Assembly: GCA_030549495.1 (NCBI GenBank)
Contig: JAUIRK010000889.1
Location: 932,501-996,500 of the forward strand
Length of the DNA: 64,000 nt
Direction: 5' to 3'
DNA from: Nectonema munidae
Lineage: Eukaryota > Nematomorpha > Nectonematoida > Nectonematidae
Made by a program: the position numbers and the translations under genes. This document shows positions 34,561 to 46,200 of this stretch, piece by piece; position 1 is the first letter of the stretch, and each line of letters opens with the position of its first letter. The notes beneath the pieces were generated by a model that saw only the letters and a program-made list of their open reading frames with translations, did not search any database and had not been told where the DNA came from.

Positions 34561-34794
34561 ACAATCTAGTGTCTAAAGTCATAAAAATCTCCTAAGTTTT
34601 TCTTTTCTATTTCAGAAAGACCCACAAAGGAAAAAATTCTCACTTTAAAGTCTAAATTCCATCAGACTTGCAAGCACATCAGCTCCAGCTGAAAGATTAA
34701 AATAAGTTTCCATATCTTATCTAATACTGAGAAAAATATTTTATTTTTTTTGTATAAGAACACTATACTAATCTTTAAGCTCCCAACTTTTAAA

Positions 34795-34895
34795 AACAAA
34801 TTCATAAAAACTGTGATTAACCATTTAAAGCATAATGCGAGCACATAGTCTTACGTCGGAAATGCTTTGATATCTCCAACCAACCAATCTTTAAG
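34795..34895. repeat. Dispersed repeat, copy 1
   Basis: CTGTGATTAACCATTTAAAGC, then AATGCTTTGATATCTCCAACC. The same segment recurs at 42600-42695 (TTGTGATTAACCATCTTAGG, then GTGCTTTGATATCTCCAACC). Family unknown; probably the end of a retroelement. Confidence 0.65.
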
Positions 34896-34899
34896 TTTT

Positions 34900-36590
34900 A
34901 TAGAAGAAAACTATGATAAAATAGTATTATATTATCACATTGGTAGTTTTAATTAAATGCTTTAGCCAAAATATTGTGCAAATTAGCATAAAAGTCAAAT
35001 AAAATTGATCATACAGGTATAAATATCATTATATAAATACTTTATTATAAAATGGGTCTAATATCGAAGATTGTAGTACTCGAAAATTAAGAGAAAATGG
35101 TCTTTTAAGAAAACAATTTGATATCTACCTGCTAAATACTAAATAAAAGAGCACGTGGAAGGAACCTTACCTATTTTTGTTTACTAAGTAGAAACAAATG
35201 CCTTTGAACAATTTAAATGGTAAGTTAGAAATTCGATTATTTGTGGATAAATAGTTTATGCTATTTTCGTTTATCTGCCTGTAGTTTGTTCTTCTTCCAT
35301 TATTAAGTTTCAATATGAAAATTATTAGTGTATTTCAGTATACTACAAAAATACTTTCGGTCAGTCAATAATGCATTCTATGTTAACATTTTAATATCAT
35401 GAGGATGAAGAATACTATCTCAACATTTATTGCGTTTCATTTTTGAAGAGGCTAGTAAAAGTCATTTAGAAAAATTTTCCAACAAAAGAAAAGCCTATTT
35501 TCAAAATGTAAATAAACACAATGAGAAAAGATGCTAAATAATGATTTCGGTTGAGTAACAAATTGATTATTAAGAAAATAAATGAAAAAAATATACATTT
35601 ATTAGGAGATTAATACAGTAATTATATAATTAGTGTGATACCCATCGTAAAAATTTTTGTTAATAAGACTAAAAAAATTAATTACAAATGTTCCACTTTA
35701 AGGACGCCAAGAAGTCATGACTCGTTACGGGCGGTATGAATAAAATAGACAAAAGTCAAAATAAATAAGATATAATAGTTTAATTATAGTAAGTTATCTG
35801 CCGTTTTAATATTGATAATGATATAATAAACAAAAAGATGAATTGATATGATGGTAAAATAAAATCATTAAATGATTTTGACCCATCCAAAACTTTTGTA
35901 AACACAAAAGCAGACAGGACTAGTTAACTCTGAACTGAGCAGACTTACAAATAGTTCGAATTTAGAAAATTTAACTTTCATTCATTGCATATTAAAACTG
36001 GCGAAAATTATATTGCAGGAATGAGAAAGTAAATTGTGACGAATGAAAATGGAGTAATCTCCTACTTAAGTTCGCAACCTTTTAATTTGCATCCTATAGA
36101 AAAGTTCGCAAAATTTGTTGTAAATTTTATATTCTATTTTTTTTGAAAATTTTCCAGATAAATTCGCCAAAATAGAACAATTTTAAAATAAAAAGGTTAA
36201 AAATTTTAATGTTCCATTTTTTATCCACAAAATAAACCAAAGCATGATAGCGCTAACATGTCATGCAGCGTCACTTCATGCATGTTTTATTTATTCTTTC
36301 ACTCCGCTTTGAAGTTAACATTTCTCAAATTTCGCTGAAAATAATTTAAAGTGTTCTTGATATCATCATAATTCGATATTTGATCCCATGCTAGCTTGAC
36401 ATTGTAGACAGCATCCAACAAATGAGGTGGATTTCCATAGCAGCATCTTGGTAATTTTTTCTGATCTTTAAGTTACAAAAACCTGTCACTCTTCGTCAAT
36501 ATATTGGCTTCACAAAGCCAATTTTTCAAATTTTGGTACCAATTGTGATAAAATTGTATCCAGATTTTCATAAGAATGAGTGCCATTGAC
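34900..36590. other. No gene seen
   Basis: AT-rich intergenic DNA between the LINE at 30.4-34.6 kb and the LINE tail at 36.6 kb. Short ORFs here have no supporting features. Confidence 0.5.
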
Positions 36591-36599
36591 AACAACAAT

Positions 36600-36955
36600 T
36601 TGTTTTCTATCTTCAAGATAATTTTGAGAAAAATTGGTTTCACAAATCTTACCTCAGTTTTCTGAAAGACTACAAAGATTTCATTCCTTCAAGTTTAAAA
36701 AGCGACATTGCAAAAAGTTATATCTGAAAAGATTTTTTACTCAACGTATGATAAATAACTGGAATGCCTTGCCTGATTTTGTTATTAATGCCCCTTCCTT
36801 GAATGTTTTTAAAAACAGACTCGATGAGTTTTGGAAGGAAAAAATGTTTGAGCATGAATAAAGATCTCTGGACCTTCATAAATACGATGCGAATATTCTT
36901 CATAGGCTTTTTGCCTCTTTTTTTCGCTAATAAATTATGTTATGTTATGTTAAAA
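36600..36955 (+). pseudogene. LINE 3' end fragment with TATGT tail
   Basis: 36634-36861 encodes KRFFTQRMINNWNALPDFV and VINAPSLNVFKNRLDEFW, the characteristic C-terminal motif of CR1/Jockey-type RT proteins. About 60 bp after the stop comes a TTATGTTATGTTATGTT microsatellite, the 3' tail of such elements. The rest of the element is absent, as expected from 5' truncation. Confidence 0.85.
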
Positions 36956-37099
36956 TAAAGCAATAATTTCCATATCGCATTGTTGTTTTTAGCTGGTACA
37001 GTTAGGAGAAAAAAATACTACTTTTGACTTTTTTGTTACAAATTGTTCGAAATGAACGGGAAAGTTGTTTAAAATTCTTTTTTTTAGGGTAAAACACTT

Positions 37100-37440
37100 C
37101 ATTCAATCACTTGCAAGATGTTTCAATGTCAATTCATAGATTTTTTGACTGAAATAATTTTTGATAACAGCTTTTCCTGTCATTATACGTGAGAATTTTG
37201 TGTGTCCTGTTGGCATTCGCACAAATGATTAGTGTTGTTCTTGCTTTAAAAATGTTTTCTAGAGTACTTCAGGCAGTAGTCGTATAAACAATTCTGTTTC
37301 ATTCATGTTATAAAGATTTGGAGGATTGTACATTTGGAATAGGCCATACAAGCTGTGCAATGAAGCCAAAACTTTAGGACTTTCTTTTTCTACTTCTCCT
37401 TCTTCACACAAAGACGATCTTTTTGTAATTCATCACTGAA
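37100..37440 (-). pseudogene. Decayed Tigger fragment
   Basis: On the minus strand NLYNMNETELFIRLLPE resembles the YNxDETGLFxRLLP block with the first catalytic residue (here Asn). Further fragments (PTGHTKFSR, MTGKAVIKNYF) follow. Stops and frameshifts are present. Confidence 0.55.
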
Positions 37441-38344
37441 ATAAAAAATGAATAAAGTTGTTTTTTGGATTATAAACGATGACTTTATTAATTTTATTAC
37501 TTACGGCTACTAATTATCTTATTTTACAAGTAAATGAAAAATAAGAGTGAGCATTCATTATTTTTTAATGCTCGAGGATGTGATTATGCACTTATGAAGA
37601 TAATTTGAAGTATATACAAAAAGAAATTTAGATGGTGTTAAAAGTGAAGATATATATTTTAAATAATGATTTTTACGATATATTTTCAGCATTGTTTTTT
37701 AGAGATATGCTTACAACAAAAACTTAAAAACATTAATTTATGGAAAAAGTATTATGAATATTGTTCGTTTAATCAATAAGTGCCTTTCATAACTTTTCAA
37801 ATCAATTTTTTTTGGTTTTATTTTATTCTCAAATTTCATATTTACGTTTTAATAACTTAAGTCACTCTTATATTAGATTATAAATAGTAAAATTGATTAC
37901 TATTTTGTAGTTATCATAACTCGTTTTTTAACATCCAAGTTTATTTAAAAATGTTTGCAAATGTGAAAACTATAATTAATAATTGGCCTTAACTTTTCAA
38001 TAATTATACCGAAACGTTACACTTTATTAATTCATTAGGGGTCATTCACAAATGATCTCAACCTGTTTTTACCATTTTTCAAATGTCCTCTCCCCTATTG
38101 TCAACTTTCAACTAAATTATCCCACCTCCCCCAAAGTTGACATCATAAAAAATCATTTAACTTTTTAAAAGCTATAAATTTGGACTTTTTAATTTATCTG
38201 ATATATTAACAAGTTTTTTTGGTGAATGAAATTTAATTTGATGATAAAAATGAACACTACACTTTTCAATTTTTATTTAATCCAATAGTATATACACAGA
38301 CGACATTATATATATATATATAATTCAAAAAACATTTGTCAAAT

Positions 38345-38650
38345 ATATTTATAATAAAGCAATCATCGCTATGGCTTTCAAACTTTTCTTATTCTTCCTC
38401 ATCGTCATCCATTTCGTCAGTTTCTTCCAGATTAAAAGTTCAGCAATAACACTTGTAATAAGTATACGCCGCTTTAGCAATGTATGGCCATTCTTATTTT
38501 TCATTTGTAATGAAGGATAATACTGATCAAACAAAAAGTTTGATAATAAAGTTTTGGTGTGCAAAGCTTGAAAACCAAAATGCCATTTTTAATCGATTGA
38601 TAACTCAGTTGCAGCAGCATCGGTTGGAACTGGTGGTGGACGAAATCTAT
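38345..38650 (-). other. Unidentified exon-like fragment, minus strand
   Basis: Minus strand, after TTTTTAATAG, reads FRPPPVPTDAAATELSID, then WHFGFQALHTKTLLSNFLFD, then in a shifted frame EWPYIAKAAYTYYKCYC, then FNLEETDEMDDDEEE. The pieces look like one former coding sequence with stops and a frameshift. I do not recognise the family. Could be a host exon pseudogene or a transposon part. Confidence 0.3.
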
Positions 38651-39547
38651 TAAAAATTTCAATGTTTATCTTTTTTAAAATCCTGTCTATTCTTTAATTT
38701 CAGACGCTTTTAAAAATAAAAAAATGTTTATAGAAACATTTTTGAAATCTAATAAACCTCACATGTTTAAGCTATTATAACAATAAAAAATAAGGGTTCT
38801 CAGTATCGATTGAGATAAATGAGTTCGAAAAAATTTAATTTTAGTCAATTAAGAAAATCACTTTTTCAAAGCCAGCATTTAAAAACCACTCTAACCCTAA
38901 TGCGAAGGGTTATATTTGACAGAAGGGAAATTCACACAATATTTAGCTGTCAAATAAAGCATATAAATGTAAGGTACTTTATTATATATATATTTTTTGT
39001 GTTATGTTGCGGGCTTGGCAATAGTCCGGAGGCATCAAAACACGCTGAATACATGTTAAAAAATACTATGCATTTATTTGAACTCTTTCAGACACAATTT
39101 GACATCTGTGTCCCATAAAAAATAGTGCATTATCTTTAAGTTATATACAAACTGCTCAAATTCAAAGATAAGATTTAAAGGTTAGATTTGTGTAAGCGAT
39201 CGTTCTATGTTTAGATTAAGATGAAATTGATTCAATAAGAAGTAACTGGAGATGGTCATTAAAATCAATTATATCAGTAAGAGTACATCTTCTAATATAG
39301 ATTAGAGCATACTTTTCGCGTTTTGTAATGCTACGAATTGGTTCGCCTTTTTTTCGATTTTACGAGTGGGAATTTGGTTGCTCCTACTTTAACTTCTAAT
39401 AATCATTTCATTTTGAATAATGCTACCTTTTTTGGTTATAGGAATATGATTGAAATCAAAATATTTATTCATGGAATTGTTTATTTTGAGTTGAGCTAAA
39501 TATTTATTCAGACAGTCTCTACTCAAACGAAAGTGAAACGAAGTAGG

Positions 39548-39694
39548 TGGCGTGAGTAAGGTTGGTTAGGTACTGGGTTTCGATAGCTCAAGGTCTTGGG
39601 TTCGATCCCGCATCAAGCCTACATTCTCATAGTTCGATACAAACTGCGCAATTGTGCCTTCTCGATGAAAACACCCACGGTACCTTTACCTTTA
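39548..39694 (+). repeat. tRNA-derived SINE, family A, copy 2
   Basis: Same head (TGGTTAGGTACTGG and GGTTCGATCCC boxes), body and TACCTTTACC tail as the other copies. Located about 0.45 kb upstream of the chitinase start. Confidence 0.88.
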
Positions 39695-40097
39695 CTCATA
39701 TGAGAACATAAAATAAACTCATACTATACCGCGGTATAATGTATAGCCTATCATATACATAAATACCTTTCGTAATAGCTATTATGACGAGATAATTGAC
39801 CTTTACAAAATTTTAAGGTGTAAACTAAAAGCAAAAAATTACACTATGACAAGATTTTACGGTTTCCTATTCGCTGTTCGTGTATCCAATGAAATCTATA
39901 AGGGTGTGAGCATTCTATTTACTCAATTAATTGGAGGCGGAGAAAACAAAAGAAGAGGCGATAGGTTTTCCAAGCGTTATGAAACTCGAGGAAAGAAAAC
40001 ACGCATCACTAATAGCGACAAATGCTACATGCTTTGCTTTGAATTACCAAGCCAAGCTCAATTTGAGAGTGAGCAGCCTTGACATGACGAAGTTTGA

Positions 40098-40146
40098 TAT
40101 AAAAGCACGAATTTATCGCAGAATCAGCACTTTACAACTCGCTACA
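40098..40146 (+). promoter_or_regulatory. Chitinase core promoter and short 5' UTR
   Basis: TATAAAAG at 40098-40105 lies 28 nt before the A (40126) of an arthropod-like initiator TCAGCA at 40124-40129. This predicts transcription from about 40126 and a 5' UTR of only about 21 nt before the ATG. Spacing is seen in the sequence; use as a promoter is inferred. Confidence 0.65.
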
Positions 40147-40201
40147 ATGCAGTTCGCATTTTCCCTCCTTCTCTGTTTCACGATATCTCATCTTATTTAT
40201 G
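40147..40201 (+). CDS. Chitinase exon 1: signal peptide
   Basis: Encodes the start Met and a hydrophobic leader (core FAFSLLLCFTI), ending one base into a Gly codon (phase 1) at donor G|GTATGC. The ATG was chosen because it follows a TATA/initiator pair by about 20 nt and gives a classical signal peptide. An upstream ORF in the same region (39931 onward) reads into the intron and is not needed. Confidence 0.88.
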
Positions 40202-43200
40202 GTATGCTTAAACCCTTTTTTTTAGTCACTAGCATCGTTCGGGAGTTTACACAAAGCGACTCAAAATATTAAGGGGAACGCCATGATATTTTTTGGAAGT
40301 TGTATATTCCTACACCCCCCCCCCCCCCACACATACACACACATTGAAAAAATATGGTCTCTCTATATTGTTTTATACACTTTAATCTTAGATGACAGTG
40401 CGAATTAATCCAGAAGTATATTTGAAAATTAAAAAAGAATTTCTTATCTAACTAGTTAATTAAATGAATGTAACTAAACAACTGCCTAACTCACGGATTC
40501 TCAAATTTTGCTTCTCTAGAACCGTTGAGGACGTTGAACACTCTTCGGGTAGCATCAGATATCAAATAATAAAAAAAGCAATGATTTATTTAATGGCTTG
40601 AAGGTGTCTTCTTTTTTGTAGTTAAAAACCAGGAGCAGATCTAGAAATTGGCGGGGGCGGATTTTACTAAACTAGAACTCAAATCTCAAGCATATAAATT
40701 TAAGCTTCATCAAAATTTTTAAAACAAAAAGAAGAATGAGACCATTAAACGATCCTCATTCATTGAACTGCGAAGTGAATTGATGTGGTAAAACTTGATG
40801 TGTTTAAATAATAAATTTATATAAAAAAATTGGATAATATAAAATCAAATTTTTCTTATTGAATCAATTTTATCATTTCGCTAACTTTTTTTCATAGGAG
40901 ACAAAGTTAAAGTGGGCTACTTCCCCAACTGGACAAAATGGCGGCCAGGAATCGGCAAGTACGGGGTGGCAGACATTGATGCGAGTCAAGTTACGCACGT
41001 CATCTATGCCTTCATCAACTTTAAAGCAGATGCCTCTCTCGAAGTGACTTCAGGTGAGAACAACTTTCCTGTTTATGAAATCAATGATAAAAGTATAAAT
41101 AGGTGTACAATGCTTCTATACACCAGCATTCTAACTACAAACTCTATAAGAGATCTTTTACCTACAGAATGATTGGAATCTTCTTCTTTAAATATTTTTT
41201 AAGAATGCAGATTCGATACACTTTGGAATGATGAGTTACAAGCATAACTACAATGAATTTTTCATCCCATCGTGATTCGAGCATCCATAAGCAAAGCCTT
41301 CTAATAAAATTGTGTCATGTTGATTTTATTATAAATAACGTCGGTAAGATTGGTTAGATACTGGATTTCGATAATTCAAGGTCTAGGGTTCGATCCCCCA
41401 TCAAGCCTCCTTTCTTCATAGTTTGATAAGAGCGGTGCAATTTTGCCTTCTCAATGAAAACACCCCACGCTACCTTTACCTTTAACTATAAAGGAAATTA
41501 TAGGATTCCATTATAAGCTACCACATATAATTTTTTATCGTTTTAAGTTCAAGTATTGCAAAAAATTTGGGTAATATGTTTAAAGGTAAGAATTGGTGAA
41601 TAACATTCACCAATATAATTGATTTTGATTAAAAGCTTTTCATTATTTTAGGGAAAAGTCTCATCCATCCTATTGTCGTAGTCCTGCCTTTTTCTTTGCT
41701 TGGCCAATTTTAAGACATAAGCACTTTTAGTGAGTCGCAATTATGGCGATCCTGGTATACTTGCTTCTTCATCTTCGCCTTTAGAGAACATTTAAATTTC
41801 TGACATTACCTTTTTTTCAATTTTCTTTCATGATGTTTTATACGAGATTTCGTCGATAAAACGAGATTTTGTCCATAACGATAATGAAATTTGGTCCAAA
41901 CAAAAAAGGATCTACCGAGTACGAAGTTAAGAGGTAAGCTTGATTCCTAACTTAAATAAGTAATATAAACATAAATATAGATTTGATGCTGAAAATGATC
42001 AATTAAATTTGTGTATAGAGTAAACAATTTATTCGGAACAAAGTTAAATAAGCGAATTTACGCTGACAATCGTCTTTATCAAAGAAACGCTTGGAGAAAT
42101 GAAGCAAAGAAGAGTGGTTACAGAGCCGTAACTCAAGGGGGTTCTAAAATTTTAATGGGGGGGGGGGCATAAATTTACATAATTTAAATTGTCGTGTGAA
42201 ATAGTATTATATATATAAAAAATTAAATTAAGATATTTTATTTGGAATTAAAATTTATTCTGATAAAATCAAAAAAAATTAATTGCAAAAATTGAAAACA
42301 ATGTTTATTGAAAAAAAACAATATTGAATTGTTTGCAGACATGTTGTTTAAATCCTTCGTTGCAAATTGATTTTATTTTACAAGGTTATGGCCAGACCCT
42401 CAATGGTTGTTAGGGTGTACCTCTCAGCTTGACAGTTGAAGGTCAAGCGTTTGATCACGAAGGCTCCCAAATCTAATATAAAATAATAAAGTATAATATT
42501 AAGTTCAAATTTTTTATATTTTGTTTTGTTTAAGTGTATTTTGTGCTACTTTAATATATTGTACTCTTTTTGAATTCAATAAATTTCTTCTTCTTCTTAA
42601 AAATAAATTCACAAAAATTGTGATTAACCATCTTAGGCATAATTTAAGCCTTACGGCTGAAAGTGCTTTGATATCTCCAACCATCCAAGGTTACTGCCAA
42701 TTCTCTAGATTTCAAAACTAGAAAAAATATTTCTAGTGAACACTGAAAAAACAAATTAGTTACGTTAACTAATTTACATAGTTCAGCTGACGATGGATAA
42801 AATTACTAACCTGCAGGTTCGTTATTTCAACTAACTTTTAGTTGAACTTTGACAGTTAAATCAACTATATAAATTAGTTAAAATAACTATTTTATTAGTT
42901 AATCTCATTTAAATCCTCTCTGGCTACGTTTCTGAGTGATTAATGTAGGAGGTTGGCAACCATGTAATTTATATTATAAACATAGAACTTACTTTCATTA
43001 AAAAGTAAGTAACCAAACCTCGTTTCCCTGGATAACGATTCAACAGTATGTACTACATCTTTTTAACAAAATTGCAGATTTTGTCAAAACTTAGTTCGTT
43101 CTCTTTGATTTTTAAATTTGATTCTACATTTTGAATTCACAAAGAACTTTCCAAACATTTTAAATTGGGAGTATTTTCATTTATGTTTCATAAAAAAAAT

Positions 43201-46200
43201 CATGCAAGAATAAATAAGCTTATATAAGAGCTGGACAGATGGTAAGTATTGTCAAGATGGGAAATCGATCCCAAACCATATGGATTAAGACCCTACGCTC
43301 CCTCCACTAGAACATCTGGCGACGATTTATATGAATTTATTTTGAAGAGAACGTTTAAATTTTAATAATTTTTTAGTGTCTTCTTATGATTAATTTTAAT
43401 TCAATAATTCCAATATTTTGAGTAGATGGCCTACTGGTGAAAATGTAGGGTCTTGATCGCGTGAAATTTGTTTGATTCCCGAACGTGACCATTCCTATCA
43501 TAGGTCCAGTTATTGAAGAATGTTCGGAAGTGGCTGGCACCTAGGCCATATGTTGGCTTTCCCTCTCCTAATACCAAAAAAAGATGACAACAATGAAAAT
43601 ATTTTTTATTGAAGACGTGAGCCAAGATTTTAAAGATCTTAAGAAATTGAAGAAGGAACATCCAGAAGTGAAAGTGGTTCTGAGTGTTGGAGGTTGGAAT
43701 GCTGGCCCCGAAGGGAAGGGCGGCTTCTCTCACTTCATGTAAGTCAGATTTTAAGTATTTAGATAAAGATAAAAATCTGGTGCTGAAGGTGGCCCATTAA
43801 ATTAGTGATAAAATAAAGAGGTGCACACTAAAATAAATACAAATTTTGAGAGGTGCACAAATTTAAAAAATGTAAATTTTCGCCAACAGTCTGCTTTTTC
43901 AAACATATGCGGGAGAAAACGATGTAGGTTGAGGCAAAGAGTAACTAAAGTTATTTATTTTAGTGTGCACCTCTTTATTTAGATAAAAGTAGCAGTTGAA
44001 GAATTGTAAATTAAAGCATGTTCGTTTCATTTTGATTAATTATGTTATAATTAAAAAAAACAAAATACTAACAGTAATAAATTTTATTTAAAAAGTATAT
44101 ATTGTGCAAAAAAATTAATAAATAGAGTTGTAAATTATAGAGAAAAAGGAAACTTTATAAAGAGACAAAATATTTGTGTAGGAATTTAGCCTTCGACCAA
44201 TTTTCCATTTGATGAAAGCGTTTTTTTAAATGTCTTTTTTAAATACCATGCAACATGGAAGTATAAGTGTTTTATATGACAGTACCTTATTTTATAATCA
44301 GGGTGTACAAAATTTGACAATACAAAATAGCCTATATAATGACCCATTATATGAATCGATTTTGACTTTTTTCTCTATTTTGTGGAATTTTTAAATTAAT
44401 GAAGTTAAAAAAATATTAGTCAATAAAAAGTACTTTTTATTAGTTAGCGTTAACAAAGTAAAAATTAGAATTTATATAACTTTTCAAAGACAAATTATTC
44501 TTAAAATTTTGTGAAATATTAACCTCTACACTTTAAATTTATTTTCAAATATCAGCCACAGAATTTTTTCAATCACAAAACTTCCCAGTAACTTCAAAGT
44601 CATTTTGAATGTTCTTCAAATATTATTAAGTGTATTTTTTTATAATTTTAATCTAACATAATTCCTGGATAAATTTTTTTGTATAATAAAGAAGTTTTTC
44701 AAAAAAGCCAAATTTTTTGGGTGCGTAAGAGGGTAAGGTTGGTTAGATACTGGGCTTCGATAACGCAGGGTCTTGGGTTCGATCCCGCATCAAGCCTACT
44801 TTCCTCATAGTCAAATAAAAGCGGCGCAATTGTGCCTTCTCGGTGAAAACACCCGACGCTACCTTTTCTCTGGTTTTAGTACGATCGCTAAAAGCGAAGC
44901 CTTAACGAAGAAGTTCGCCCAAAATGCCGCCAATCTCGTCAAAGAGAATGGATTCGATGGATTCGACATCGACTGGGAATATCCAAATGCCGGAACGAAA
45001 GAAATCTACCACAAAATGATTAAGGTAAGCGAATAGTTTCTATTTTCTCTTTATTATTTCGGCGCAATAATACATCATCATAGCAGAAGTAGCATCGTTG
45101 TCATTTTGATTTTTTTGTCGCATTTTACAACTTTTTTTCTAAGATCTATTCTATACCTCCTATAGTTAAGCCTAACAAAATGACAAATGCGAGACAAAAC
45201 AAAGTAAAATAATAAATTTAGTAAAAAATGTTAGATTGCTAATTTTTTCAAATTTTATTCATTAAAATTAAAATAATTTATAAAAAGCTATACCATGTGA
45301 ACAGTAAAATTTAATGGAGAGGAGGATAGATTATTCCGCTATTACACTAACATGACAAGAACAGTTTTTGAGCGTTGGAGATTTGCAAAGTTAAAAGTAA
45401 ACTGTTTGACAGTGATGTGGCTCCATCAATTCTAACACATATATACTCATATTCATGAGTATAATGAATATATGAGTATACTAACACATATATACTCATT
45501 GTTCATGAATTTTTTTCTTTTTTTGTTTTCTCGGAATTTTTAAATAATCTTTCGAAAAAATTATTAGTTCTCCTGCTTTCTCAGGAGCAGTAAAAATGGT
45601 CGAAATACCAAAAATTTTCAAAGGATAACAAATTTTCAAAATATTTTCTTCTTTCAGTTTTGTTCTTTATTAATGTATGTTCTGAGTTTTATATGCAATT
45701 CGGTAAATTGTGTCCTTCGAGATGTCCGACCCAGTGGCGTATTTAAAAATTTGAGAGAGAAAGCCCCGAATAAAGTGAGACAGGGAGAGAAAATTAACGG
45801 GTGCGAGAGGTTCAAGCAGTGCCCAAAAATATTTATATTACACAATAATTAGATTACAGAATTTTAAGAACCAAATAGGAAGAAGAAATGTTTATATATT
45901 CACATAATTGTTTCTGTATTGTTTTCCCGGGATTTTTCGGAAATTTACTCGGAAGAATACTAGTTTCCGGGATTCGAAAAAAGTAAATTTACAATAAAAA
46001 ATTAATTATAATTATAAAGTATCTAATGAATTACGACTGGGTTTGGTTCGGACCGACCGGTCATAAGCCGATCCTGACGTAATTCGAACTTTTATCTATA
46101 TATATATATATTACAGTATTTTTAAACCTTTTAAATCATTAGATTTTCTTTAGGAAATGTATGCATTGCATACTGAACAAAATCTTATCATCTTTGAGTT

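Noticed and set aside
39846-40272. ORFs across the chitinase promoter and exon 1
   Set aside because: They run through the TATA box and into the intron and have no recognisable domain.
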